Positions 1 to 13,300 of a stretch of 64,000 bases of DNA are shown here, in pieces (positions within the stretch are counted from its first letter, which is position 1; the number at the start of each line of letters is the position of its first letter). A program made the position numbers and the translations under genes. The stretch lies in the NCBI GenBank assembly GCA_029204225.1, contig CM055101.1:33673683-33737682 (forward strand). Reading direction: 5' to 3'. This DNA is from Diphasiastrum complanatum (taxonomy: Eukaryota; Streptophyta; Lycopodiopsida; Lycopodiales; Lycopodiaceae). The notes below the pieces were generated by a model that did not search any database, was not told where the DNA came from, and worked only from the letters and a program-made list of their open reading frames with translations.

Positions 1-170
1 TGAAACTATAGTAGGTGATTGATAAATAGGGAAGAACAAGAGGCAGCAAAAGAAGAGGAAGAAGCAAATGAAGAAGAAGGGGAGGAGGTAGAGGAAGAAG
101 TAGATGATGAAGAAGCAAAGGAGCAGGTAGGTGAAGGAAAGATGAGGAAGATGAGGAAGGGGCAGCAAAG

Positions 171-171
<1 letters not shown>

Positions 172-218
<47 letters not shown>
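172..218. repeat. (GA)n microsatellite
   Basis: About 47 bases of uninterrupted GA follow an A/G-rich stretch (20-170). The acidic reading frame across it and the Ser-Leu frame on the other strand are products of low complexity, not genes. Confidence 0.97.
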
Positions 219-221
<3 letters not shown>

Positions 222-552
222 GAATAGAATATAGTAATGTCTATCGGGTGCCCTTGGGCACATAAGACAAAGAAAAAGTACATTAGAAAGGAGCATTGGA
301 CTTATTTCTATCAACTAAAGCTAAAAAAACAGAAATAAACTTGAAATAAAACCAAAGCTTAACCTCCAGCTATGGTGAGGGTACAAAAGCAGTAGCTTAA
401 CCACCAGCTACGCGGAAAAAATAAAACTCACTAACTGAAAGAGAAAAACTGTGTGATCTGGTGTGAGGCACATGGTGGCCTCTGATGACGAACTCTGGAT
501 GGTCGAGGAAGACGCTGGAGCTTCTGTCGGCGAGCTGGAATGTCAATCTCAC

Positions 553-556
<4 letters not shown>

Positions 557-587
<31 letters not shown>
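557..587. repeat. (GA)n microsatellite
   Basis: About 31 bases of pure AG repeat. No coding significance; it lies in the partial intron that follows exon 8 of the minus-strand protease gene. Confidence 0.95.
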
Positions 588-593
<6 letters not shown>

Positions 594-1199
594 TGTAGGG
601 GATATTTGGCAAAGACTTAAATGCAACTCAAGTTTAGAACTTTGAGAACAAATTTCATTCCTTTCAACTAACTAAAATGCTTTCAATCACAAAATCTATG
701 AATCCTGAAACCTTCCATTCACTAGTAACTGCTGTCACGCTATGCTCATCCTGGTGCACACTTCACGTATTGTGATTTTACTACAACAATATATACAATC
801 ATGTATCAATAAATTGCTAGTTTTTCATCCAAATACTATAAATGCACATTGATGGTGTTCCATAGAGAAAAGCAAGTATCGCAATTTGAAAGAACCATCA
901 GATTGGGATGGTTTCTTAAAGCATTTTGCCTCCCGATTATATCAATTAGAACAACATGCTCTTAAATCTTTTCTACTGTAGTAGAAAAGAACCTCTTTGG
1001 TCCACTTAACCAAATATTTAAAGAGATATACTTTTCTCCAAATTAAAGCCTTGTCACAAGAGTTACAATAATCCATATTTCTTAAGCTCATCAAATGATG
1101 AGAAATTTTTCTAGGCATTAGATTCACAAAACCTTATGCAAGCAAACAATCTTTAAGAATTATAACGCAATTGGAGAGTAGAAAATAAGCTTGGATTAC
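588..1199. other. Partial intron downstream of exon 8, nothing recognised
   Basis: A/T-rich sequence between the exon 8 splice donor (GT at 1199-1198, minus strand) and the repeat near 570. No exon of the protease, no RNA gene and no transposon domain could be recognised. The PDZ-domain exons must lie left of the window. Confidence 0.6.
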
Positions 1200-1342
1200 C
1201 CGTGCTTCTTCAGTTGCTCCACAATCTTTATTGCAAGATCAATTGGGATGGCAAAGCTTACACCATCAGCTGTTATTGCTTTCATAGTGTTGATGCCAAT
1301 AACTTCACCATCCAAATTAAGTAAAGGCCCACCGGAATTTCC
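1200..1342 (-). CDS. DEGP14: Protease exon 8 (catalytic Ser)
   Basis: 143 nt starting GGA AAT TCC, encoding [20 protein letters not shown] with the catalytic Ser and the oxyanion loop, then [20 protein letters not shown]. Acceptor CTCTTAG, donor GG/GTAATC. The next exon lies outside the window. Confidence 0.95.
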
Positions 1343-4300
1343 CTAAGAGTACAAACATCAAACTTCCAAATTAATGGTAAAACAAGACATACTATAACAT
1401 ATGCAAGATTCGTATCAATAAGACCCAAATACATCTTTTCATTCTACAACATAGATTTTGATATCTAAGAATGAGATTCTATTTCAAATTTGACTTGATG
1501 TGTTTTGGGAAACTAATCTTTTCAACGATTTCACAACTCCTCTTTCAATTAAGCCCTTGTTCTACTAGCACATAGCATCCAAACGGCATATGAAGCATAT
1601 TTTTCCATCTCAAATGGTAGATCTTATTCTTCCCAATTATCATAGTTTGAGATGATGCCTTCTTAGTGCCCACTAATATAGAAAGTGGCAAAGGACATTT
1701 TCGTTCTATCCATATGCAACACAACGGACCAGGTTTTCCATGGGATAAAGTAGTTGATTCAAGTGAAGTGGCAAAAGAGAAAGACATTGCACTTTGGCAG
1801 GTGAAACTCACAAATACTCCTATTAAAAAAAGATGCCATTATTGAAACATTTGGCTGAAAACCACAACAGTGGGAAGGTACTCTTCCTTTGTGTTTGCTA
1901 CTTTGCACCTCAAGAATATGCTTTCTATTGAAGCATGCAGTTGGACAATGAAGATCCATTTGGTGAAATCAGCCTTGAAATAGTAAAGTTCAAAGGAAAC
2001 AAAGATACTACATAGGGACTTTAAGGAAGGGACCAGATTTTTATAACAAGAAAGATGATTCTCTTCGGTTGGGTAACTTCAGAAGTTCACATCTATGATT
2101 ATTTTGTAAAGACTCATACTCTTCATAACATCCTGCCAAATCTGACGATTCAACAACTAATTTGGTCTATTTTCTTAATCCTTAATTGACTCTTCTTTAA
2201 CATCACCTTCACCGTCAATAGTGTCTATTGAGGTTTAATTCCACCAAGAGAATCTTCCTCATCAGAGGAAACATTCCTGCTACCACAAGCTTTTATTTTA
2301 TGAGATCATTCAACTTGAATGTTTTAGGATCTGCACCATGACTAGGGAATATGCATTTGATTCTTTCAATATCCAACATTTTTTTCCTTTTCTCTTTTGG
2401 AATAGGTGCATAAACCATGGAGCCAAATATCCTTAAAATGTATGTGAGATTTCTAACCACTTCCACTTTTCTTTTTGTGTAATGCTCTTTTGTGCTTTTC
2501 TTAGAATCCTATTCAACAAGTAAGATGTTGTATGGACTGTTGTTGCCCAAAGACAGTTACAAATTCCTTTTCCTTTTAACTTATAACATGTTGATTCAAC
2601 AAGAGTTGTATTTTTGTGTCCCACAATCCCATTTTGTTGTGGTGTATAAGGAGTGCAAATTTCTATCTTTGTTTCGTGAACTCTTCCATATTTCCACCTG
2701 TTACATACCCATAAGGGCACGCCCAAATCCTACAACAGTGTCATGACAACCCTTGTGCTGGTCACCCAGGCATATAGAGAGGACACTTGTCCTTGTCAGA
2801 CAGAGTTTCTTCTGGCCTAAAATGAAAGGTCATGTCGAGGCATACGTTCAAAGTTGTGAACAATGCCAGCAAAATAAAGCAGAAAGACTCAAAGTTGCAG
2901 GTCTTCTACATCCCTTGGAAATGCCCAACAAGAAATGGGAAAGTATTTCAAAGGATTTTCTGATTGGACTCCCTGAAATCCGGAGTGATCACGATGCCAT
3001 TTGGGTAGTGGTTGACAGGCTAACCAAGATGGCGCAATTTACACCAACTAAATTGATTGTCAAGGCATCTGAACTAGCCCAGCTTTTTGTTGAAAAGTTG
3101 TTCAGATTGTATGGTTTGCCGAATGATATTGTTAGTGATCGTGACTCCAAATTCACTAGCAAGTTCTGGCAATCAGTATTTGAAAAACTTGAAACAACCC
3201 TTAGTCTTAGTTCTTCGGATCACCCAGAATCTGATGGCCAGATAGAACGTGTTAATCAAACGTTGGAAGATATGCTTACAGCATATGTTTCTCATCGACA
3301 GTGTGATTGGGAAAAGTATCTCCCAATGGTTGAGTTCGCGCACAATAGTGCTAAGCATTCTGCCACCGGATTCGGTCCTTTTCTGCTGATGTATGGCTTT
3401 CAGCCGCGTTCTCCAATTTCGGTCGGACTCAAAGTCTCAAGGTGCAAGCTGCAGTAGATTGCCTGCAAGATATGCAAGAAATACTGCTAGTGGCCATGGA
3501 AAGCATGAAAACCGCTCAGGATAGAGCTCAGTTTTATGCTAACCTCGATCGCTCATCTCGGGAAATTGAGGTCGGAACCTGGGTGTATCTTAAAATCCCT
3601 AAGGATTGAAAGGTACTTCGGACGGGAAAATGCCATAAGCTATCTCCTCGTTACAGCGGACCTTATAAGGTTTTAAAGAAAATCAACCCGGTCGCTTATC
3701 AGCTAGATCTTCCAATTGGGGTTGGGTTCATCCTGTTTTCCATGTAAGTCGTTTAAAGGAACGACTTAGTCGGAAGGACTCCCTAATTCCGGAAGGTGAA
3801 CTAGTTGAACTAGAGGATTTGTCTACCTTTGTTCCTAACGTGCCGGAAAAAGTCGTTGACGTTCGTCGTCACCAATTAAGAAACTGTTTGGTTTCTGAAT
3901 TTCTTGTACGTTGGAAAGGTAAGTCGGATGATGAGGACACTTGGGAGAGAGAAGATTGTTTAAGACTGAACTTCCCTGGTTTGCTCCCATTAGGAGGAGA
4001 CTCTTAAAGGGGGAGGGAATGTTAAGTACCCATAAGGGCACGCAACAGGTAACTTGTGGAATCTGAAGAGAAATGAATGAGGTTTCTAAGATGTCTTGTG
4101 CTCCTTGCCTCACTTGTTTGCTTTGCATCATATGAATTGTAGGTAGTTCTTTTAGTTGTATTTGCAAATCACATGGTTCGAAATGAGACGTCCTATCTCA
4201 AAGAGGCTAGTACCAAGTTGCAACAAGAAGTGGATACATTGAAACATGAATTCAAAATCCCAGCCACTCCTTGCTACACTGGAACCATCACACAAACTCA

Positions 4301-7300
4301 AAGATTTGGAAGACAAAATCGAGAAGCAACCAAACGAAGCTCTTTCTTGGGCAACAATTCTCAAAAAAGGTAGTAAACCAAGTGCCCATAATTCTTCGAT
4401 TATTTCAGCTTCTCTTTTTGAAGAAAATCTAGGGATTAGAAAGCGCTCAACATTAGAGTAAGAGGCATTGCAAATACTCAAAATGCTCTTGAAGAAGCAA
4501 AAAATTTCCTTGGAATTACACTTGAACACCATACTAGATCTAGACTCAACTTGGAGAACAACATGGGATAATGCTACCCTACTCATTCATTTTGGATCTC
4601 TAGACAGCCATCGAGCTGCTTTATGTAGAGCCAAGTTATGAGGTTCTCAAATTTATACGGGTGATGATCTTACATACATATAGGTTGAGGAGAGGTGTAA
4701 AGCCTTCCAAGGAGCAAAGTGACAGGCAGACATGTTATAGACAAGTATGGTCGAATCCGATACATTGACAATATGTCTAAAGATTCCAACAGATAGGAAC
4801 TTGGGGCACCTGGTATTAGGAGCATATAGGGGAGGGGCCCCATCACTTTTGTTTGCAAAAAGGGATTTTGGAACCGGAACGACATAAATTCATCGTCCAA
4901 TACGAGTGATCTGATTCACTCTATTGGTGAGAAAGACCTATTACCTTTCATGACTTGCTTTTTTGGGTTACAAATGGGACTCAATCTATAAATGAAGTCC
5001 ACTAGTGGTAGAGGCTCAGGAGGGGTTGCTTGTTTATACAAAGAGTCACTACATCCTGTCTTTGGTTCGTCAATCATGATGACCACTCACGCTACATTTG
5101 CTGCTGCATTAATGGACATGGCATCCGTTCAAACAAGGACATCTTTGTTGCAACCTATTACTTCCCTCTAATGTCCTCTTCCTTTGTGGGGGTTGGTTCA
5201 CCATACAGTGATCTTTCCATAGATATTATTAGATATGCAGAGCAAGGTTATATCTTTCTCACTAGTGACTTCAATGCCAAGATAGCATCAATAATGTAGA
5301 TAGCACGGTAGTCACGAACTTCCGTGACTTGGGCTCTCGTGATGGCCCCCAATCTTGCCAGTGGTTTGAAAACACCATCTGCCTTAGGCCACTATGCACC
5401 TTCAAAAGGCACTCCAAAATGAGGAACATGTTTGCAAACCTATACGGTTGGTAACCATTGACCAGTTAGAACTTAGAAGAGTAGCATGTACTATGTAGTA
5501 TCATCATGTATGTACGATAGGTCAACAATCAAGACTCAACTTTCAACGTCATCGAGCACTCAAGCAATTTAAGAAATTACAATGCAATATACTATCTGTG
5601 CAAATGATTTGTGAAAGGAATTTGGAATTTGGAAACAACCTGGTGGGGGCAGGTTTTACAACATCCAAGGTCGAAAAGGATTTGAACATGGAAAGAACCT
5701 CGGGACGCTTCATGATAAACCTCACCAAGAATCGTGCCACTCCCACAATCTCCTTGAACCAAGGTGATTTAGCAATATCCTCAACAAAGAGGTATAGGCA
5801 ATGGGCAGCACAGGGCGTCCAAAGGATATGGGGATAGGTCTCATTAACAAGCCTTCCATGGCCACACAATTTGAAGCATTGTCTGTAATGACCTGTATAA
5901 TCAATGATCGATCGATGTTTAAATTTGAGTGACGAGTCTTGAATCAAATTTCAATAATAGCTCAAAATTCAAAGTTCAAACAACGACCATTGACGTCCAG
6001 CACCTTCAACAATACACATTGACATTTGACAAGCAATTTCAATTACCTGAACAACATTCGCTGGCCCCACTCCTTGATGGCCTCTCTGATATGACCAAAC
6101 ATATACTCGCCCGTAATCACCGTGCCTGAAAGGCACACATTTGCCACTTAATCCATATTCCAATAACCAGTGCTTGCTGCATATTGGAGATTTGGAACTT
6201 TGGAAACTTGAAAGGTATCTTACCTACCTCAGAAGTGTCGATGGTGCAAAGGAACATGTTGCCCATACAAGAAGAGACCATTATATTGATGACATGTCTC
6301 TTCCTTGCGTCACTCCATCTGTCAGAGATGATGGGGCACCCATACATAGCCCAAGACTTCCTATATTTTTAGTGTGGTTAAAGATTTTCAGAAGGTTCAA
6401 GGAATGGAAAAAAGACAACATTGAAACATTCATCCAAATTACAATACATAATAATTATTATATTATACGAGCCAAGTTGCAACTTGCAACAGTCACCAGT
6501 CACGACTCACCTGATGGGCTCTAGCTCTCTGCTCGCTTCATCTCTCTCCTAGAGCAACGCTCTAGTCCTCAACTGCTCCATGATAGGCCCTCTCCACTCT
6601 GAACCAATCTGGGAAACAGCTAACAAAGCCTTCTCCCATTCAGGTGTCGTTGCTAAGTGGAAGGGGAGGTCACATACAAAGAAGAGCCTCCTGATAGCAA
6701 TACGGGCAAGGTCGGTGTTCTCTTGCCTGTACGATGACACATAAAAGTCCCTGCCTCTAATACGGACACGTAACCTAACCCTGGATGATGCACCTCCACT
6801 AGCTACAGTGCCTGCACCTGCATCCACTGGTCCCTTAGGTGAGAGCTCAACATCCAATGATGGGCGACTGTGATGAGCTAAGGAAGAGGACATGCCCATA
6901 GGCTATGAAGCCAGTGATGTGGAAGGAGTTCGATTCTGAGGCTCTGAAGGTCCTATTCACAATGGACATCATGTAACATGATTCTATGTTCACTGTTCAA
7001 ACCTCACGAATCAAGAACCAGGAAATTGGAATTTGGAATGCTGAATCAGGAATCAAGATCCACAATGTAATGTTCATAATGGCAAAGAGCAATTTCCAAA
7101 GGTAATTGTTTAATGAATTATGAGGCTTGAGCAATCAATTATCATTTTTGCATACTACAATTAACATATTACATATCAAGTTAAAAGTTGAAAGCTAACA
7201 AGAACAGTCAAATTTCAGATTTCAGAGTTGAACTGCTCTTGCATGCGGGGTGCATCGGCATCCTCTGCAGCTGCAGCACTGCCAGGTCTCGCCACCCCAA

Positions 7301-10159
7301 TGTCTCGTGACGCATGTGTGCCGTAGCCATGCACTACGAAGAGGTGTGCTCAAATCCGCAAAGGACCGCCTCTGTAGGTGACGTTGCAATACCTGCAAGT
7401 TCACCTCTTCGTACCCAAGCTGCCATATCTTCTTGCAACCATCGGGATCTCTTGCACTTCACCATGACCTCGAGACTCACAACTCTTTTAATGCCCCCTT
7501 AATTTGGATAAGACTACTTTGTGTAGATGACCCTAAATTGGGTGACCTACAAGAAGTTGCAATTGGAACTTTCCAGATTATTGCTATTTTAGTATAAATA
7601 AAAGCCAAGTTCCATTCCCCAAATTAGAAGTTTGTTGTCCTGAGCTTCTTGTAGGGGAGTTTTATATCTTCTAGAGATTTGAGTAGGAGATCTACATGAA
7701 CTATCAGCAATCATTGATGTCCATCAAGTTTTCTTAATCAAAAGAAGCTTTATGGATGATGTTAGCTACATTAGATGCCAGTATCTGTGATTGAGTTCAT
7801 AACAACATGCAACATTTATTGCAAAGCCATATGGCTAGAAAACTTGGTGGAAATCACACCAATAAGACTCGAATGCATTTCCTTAAAGCACGCAACATGG
7901 TAGAAGAAGTTCAAAAAGGAACCCCCACATGCTTTCATTGATTTTATAGAGTACAAATTCTATGAAACACAAAATTGACATAGTATCTTAAATTCAATCT
8001 ATCTTCTCAATCTCCAAATTCTTACTCCATGCTCTCTGAGACAATGCACTTTTGCCCTTTTCCATTTGTGCTTATTATTAATATCATCCAAGCAAGGCCA
8101 AACTCCCAACTACTCTTTTTTGCTCGCTAAAAAGCAAGTTTATCTCCTCTTCAATTACCTTCTTGAAGGATAATAATTGAGAATTTAAACTGAATGCATT
8201 GACTTCTTAACTGACAAATAACCTCTACTCTATAGCTCAACCCCTGATTTAAACCACCTACACGCTATCCACCTAGATGACTTAGTGTTTCCTCGAGCTT
8301 TTTGTTCAGTTCCAAGCAATTCTCTCTAAAAATCAATTCTACACTAGCAATTCCTACTATGACATTATTAGTACTATGCCCAAGTTTTGCACACATATGA
8401 ATATGACAAAAGAAATTGACATGAACAAAGTTTTATCTAGTACGGTACATGCTTTGGTAAGCACCAAATCTATCATAACCATAAAAGGGAAAAAGAAAAA
8501 ACAATGCACAAATGTTATCTTTTGGCTAGCTGTCCCATACTGCAAGTAGTTTGATAAATTCCTTAGTCCAAACCTGATTGATTGCAGCATCTGTTTGAAT
8601 GTACTCTGTATGAGCTCCATGCAAACCAATTTCACTACTCTTTCGATCCACACAGCTGAAGTGTGAATAATATGTTAGTTTCAATTTTTAAGAAAGACTA
8701 GTTGATGATAGAATAACCTTTTAGTTCATACCTTATTTGAATATCCTAAACAATCGACATCAATCTTTCAGAGTTGTGGTTTAGCACGATAAGACACATT
8801 CAACACAACAACACTATAGCAACTCTAGCAAGGATAATGGAGTGCTTCGAATACGGTGCAGGAATCTAACGAAAACGTTCCAGGTGTAGTGATGAACAAA
8901 TATCAATATGCCTACCATTGCATGAAGCAAAGGCCAAATCGAAATTGAATGTTGACCTTAGGAATAAGAAATTGAATACCCTAGTTAGATTGTTACCCAA
9001 CATTGTTATTTACATGTTTATGTTTGGACACAAGAACCTTGTCATGTTACAATGTTCACGGTGCATTGATATGAGAATTAGGACACAGTCTCTTGTTTTA
9101 TGTACTTGAGCCTTACATAACCTTATTGAGAGAGAGCTTACATAGCTTATCTTGTACTACTAAGAAGATTACTAGATCAATGATCCAAGGTTTTTTTGCA
9201 TGTTGATTGCAAGCCACTTGGTGCCTCTTAGCTTCTAAGGGACTAGCTGCGAATTGGCACCTCTCTTAGCTTGTTTTGTTCATTTTGGCCTTATCAAGTA
9301 CATTTTAATCACGAAAACATTAGTTAAAATTTTTGGTTTCAACTAGATTGACTAGGTTAAATAATGGAGAGACCCAACTACATTTCAAGAATGTGGCCTT
9401 CGTTATGCAATCTAACTAACTAATGCATTTCAGAATTTTATTGATTTGGAGTTGTTAGTTATGATTTGTGGGACTTTTGAGTTCATTTGATATTACACCC
9501 AAAAAAGAAAGACATTTATGAACCTTGACTTGCCTATGAATCTCTATATAAGTGCACGATGAATGATAAAGCACTTACACTTTTGATTACACAAGTCTAT
9601 GTGTCTTGTTCTCTTGCTTAGGTCTCTTGTTGCGCATTGCTGACGTTGAGGGTCATCATTGGCCACCTTCAATTAGCAAACATTTTGACTTTACAAGACT
9701 TCAAGAAGAGTTGACCAAGATAGGCAACGGTCCCTTGGGAATGATAGAGTCTAGGGCAATAGATAAAGGATGCGGATGGTTTGGGAAGAGAAGCTAATTT
9801 GGAAAGTGATTGACATGCATAGAAAGGCTCTCAAGGCACATAGTGAGGGAGTCATCAGAGGAATCAACACAATGCAAGCCTATCACGCCAAGGAGCCAAG
9901 GGCATATGTGGCAATGGGCCAAATGCTTGGAGAGACTCATGCAACGTAGGTGCAACCAACAACAAGGATGGCCAACGAGGTCTAGGAGACAATACAAGTG
10001 ATCTAGAAGGGCAGGAGTGCCTCAAACATTTTGCATTTTATGAAAACAATCAAAGTAACATAAAACCGCGGTTCGAACCATCCAATCAAACCTGGCCGGT
10101 TCAAACCGGCCTCTGCTGAAAAAGTCCAGTGTCGTGGCCAAAATCGCGCGCACCCGGGG

Positions 10160-10211
<52 letters not shown>

Positions 10212-10243
10212 TGCATTTGCCATTTGGAGGAGAGGATAAAAAC

Positions 10244-10310
<67 letters not shown>

Positions 10311-13300
10311 TGCATTTGCCATTTGGAGGAGAGGATAAAAACAAATTGCCATAGTATGATGGTTTCATTGAGGGTTTAGGGTGTTTTATCATTTGTGTTT
10401 TGTGCAATGTGCAAACATGATACATCAATGTGCATTCAAGATCAATGATTCTGCATTGAATCTTGATCATTGATCATTCAAGAATGATGAATCAACATTG
10501 ATAGCTTGATTTTGAGATATGAGATCATAGATGGTAGATCTTGATTGATGGGGTTGAGTGTGGGCATTGTGAGAGGGGTGTGAGTACTTGGTGGTTGGAT
10601 TTGAAAACTAGTTAGGAGTTAGAAGTTAGAAGTTAGTGGTAAGCATTGATCTTTTTTAGTGGTTAGTAGTTGCTAGTTAGTGGCTACCATAATCCATTTA
10701 GTTAATAGTTGGAAGTTGGTGCTTGGTGGTTTAGGGTTCGAACTTAGGGCTTTAAGTGTCGCAGAAGCTTTTTCTTTGTTTTGTGTTCGTCCTCTCTCTT
10801 CTGATTTGCGAACAATTTTCTGTCTTTGAATTTTCTTTTCATGCGGAAGCTCTTACGGGATCCCAGACACTCAACTACGCATCACAGAACATATTTTATT
10901 CGAGCAATCAAGAGACAGTACAAGGCCGAGAGATACACGAAATAGAGCGACTATAATGTCAGTTTGGTTTTAGAGCGAGATCGTCAGTGTCACGCTCATT
11001 GGCGGATTGACTCTCTGCTCTTTCGCTGTGTTCTGCTCGTTGGCAGATTTTCATGCACAGCTATGGTATTTTTGCTTTCTTACTCTATTCGCTACGTCTC
11101 TCTCTGTTTCTTACAGATCTCTGTTCTTTTTCTATCTCTCTACTTCAGTTATGATCTAGAGAGAACTGTTTATACCTCCACACTGTGGAGTTTACAAGAT
11201 AGCTAAACGTAGAATCACAAGACTAGTTAACGCTAATCAACTAGTTAGTTAGTCTCCGTCGTTGCTATTCATTTCAGCTGGGCATGAAGCCCATTGAGCT
11301 GGCAGCTGGCAGCGCGAAGGATTTCTCTTCGTTTGTTTCGTTCTTTTCGTTTTGCGGTCCTGGAGGTGTGTTTACGATTCGCGAATCGTTCATGCTTCGA
11401 GTCAAAGACACGTTCACTGTCGCGAATTGTTCTCGTTCGACCTTCGTGTCTTGTTCGTGCTGCAACAAAGTTGCAGGAGTTCACCATTTCTGACACTCCC
11501 TCTTGAACCTTGCAGCTTTGTTCGTTTAATCCAATTGCCTCTCTTTGCTTGGTAAAGAGTGGCTTGTCGAGCGGTTTCGTGAAGAGATCTGCAATCATAC
11601 TTTCTAATTTTATGAACTGGACCTGGAGCTCTCCTTTCGAGTCAAATCTCGAATGTAATGGTACTTCAGAGGAATGTGCTTTGTCTTTGAATGGAAGACA
11701 GGATCCTGGGACAGATAGATGGCACTCTGGGAGTCCATCATCATCGTGCTTGGCCCCTCTTGTGGTATCCCGATTGCCTCCAACATCATCCGCAGCCACA
11801 TTACCTCATTCGCCACTTTCGAGGCTACGACATACTCAGCTTCGCAAAAGGCTTGAGCTACCAGGGTTTGCTTTTTGCATATCCAGCTGATTGCAGCTCC
11901 GCACGCTATTGTACATCCTCCAGTAATGGACTTGTTGTCATCCTTGCAGCTCGCCTAGCTCGCATCACTGTAGTGATGCAGCTCAAATCCTTTCTCCTCG
12001 TTTCTAGCTCTGTAGGTTAATCCAATATTATGGGTACCCTTCAGATACTGTAGGATTCGTTTGGCCATTTGCCAATGTGCTAGACCAGGATTGGAACAGA
12101 ATTGGCTCAATGCGTAAACAGAGAAGGCGAGATCCGGTCTGGTACAAATTGTCAAGTACATCATACTCCCAATTAAGTTCTGGTAGGGTATACCTGCCAT
12201 CTTCTATTCTTCCTCTTCTGTTTTTGGGCAATCCTGTTTCGTGAGCTTGGCTCCAGCTATCATTGGTGTGGCTTTTTCTTTGCAGTCCATCATGTGGTAC
12301 TGCTTCAGCGCTTTTCTGGCGTATTCTGACTGACTCAAGTGCATTTCGCCACTTGTTCGATCTCTTCTGATCTCCAGCCCTAGGCATTTTGTTGCTTCTC
12401 CAAGATCTGTGATTTCGTAGCTTTCAGAAAGCTTTGATCAGCATCAAGGAATTTCCTATCATCAGCGAATCATCCACAAAAATAGTCAATATCACAAAAT
12501 CCTTTCCTACTCTTTTGATGTAGACATTACAGTCTGATTGAGTAGGGTTGAAGTCTAGAGACTTCAGAAGACCATCAAACTTTTTGTACCAAGCCCGTGA
12601 TGCCTGTTTTAGACCGTAGATGCATCTCTATAATCGACAGACATATTGTCTGTTGTCGGGGTCTTCATAGCCTTCAGGTTGCTTCATGAAGATTTCCTCC
12701 TCTAGATCTCCGTGGAGAAAGGCTGTTTTCACGTCAATCTGGTGCATTTCCAGATTGTACTGTGTGGCGTATGCAAGGAGTAGCCTTATGCTTGTCATCT
12801 TCACCATGGGCGAATATGTGTCGAAATAGTCGACACCATATCTCTGTGGGTAGCCCTTTGCGACAAGCCTTGCCTTGTAGCGGCCAATAGTGCCATCTGA
12901 TTTTAGCTTTTTCTTGTACACCCACTTGCAGTCGACTATTTGCCTGTTTTCTGGCAGTGGCTCTAATGTCCATGCCTCGTTTTGTCTCATCGACTCGATC
13001 TCCTCTGACATTGCCTGCTTCCAGAATTCTCCCTCTGGACTCTGGATAGCTTCTTGGTATGTTGTTGGCTCTTCTGTGAAGCTGCAGTACTCGAACTGCA
13101 TGTCTTCGCTCCATTGAAGATTGTCAAAATAGCGGTCTGAAGGTCTTCTTTGTCTTGTTGACCTTCGAGGTTCGTTTCGTCGCTGCTCGAACATTTCTTG
13201 TTCGTAGGGTCGATCCTCTGCTTCCTGCTACTCTGGAATCTGGGGCTCTGCATTATGATTTGATGTATGTCCTCAATCTCCCTCTTGAATAGGCAGCAGT

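Noticed and set aside
6-314. Open frames rich in Ser-Leu or Glu-Arg across GA tracts (also near 10.0-10.5, 20.2, 20.8, 25.3, 41.4 and 56.6-57.0 kb)
   Set aside because: They are translations of GA/CT microsatellites or CT-rich minisatellites, open on several strands at once, with no domain.
1545-1959. Minus-strand frames as a possible copia RT continuation
   Set aside because: Only a weak FHQMD-like string; no CKWV, ARLVAKG or YVDD motif in any frame.
8357-8653. 98-codon minus-strand frame covering protease exon 7
   Set aside because: It reads the exon out of frame. The frame giving CVDRKSS...AINQ with proper splice sites is the genuine one.
9606-10001. Short frames on both strands as a possible gene
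   Set aside because: Both strands are open over similar lengths with no motif and no splice or homology support.
11269-11890. Several overlapping plus- and minus-strand frames of 64-176 codons over the copia RNase H and LTR
   Set aside because: The only supported reading is copia RNase H running into its LTR on the minus strand; the rest are shadows.
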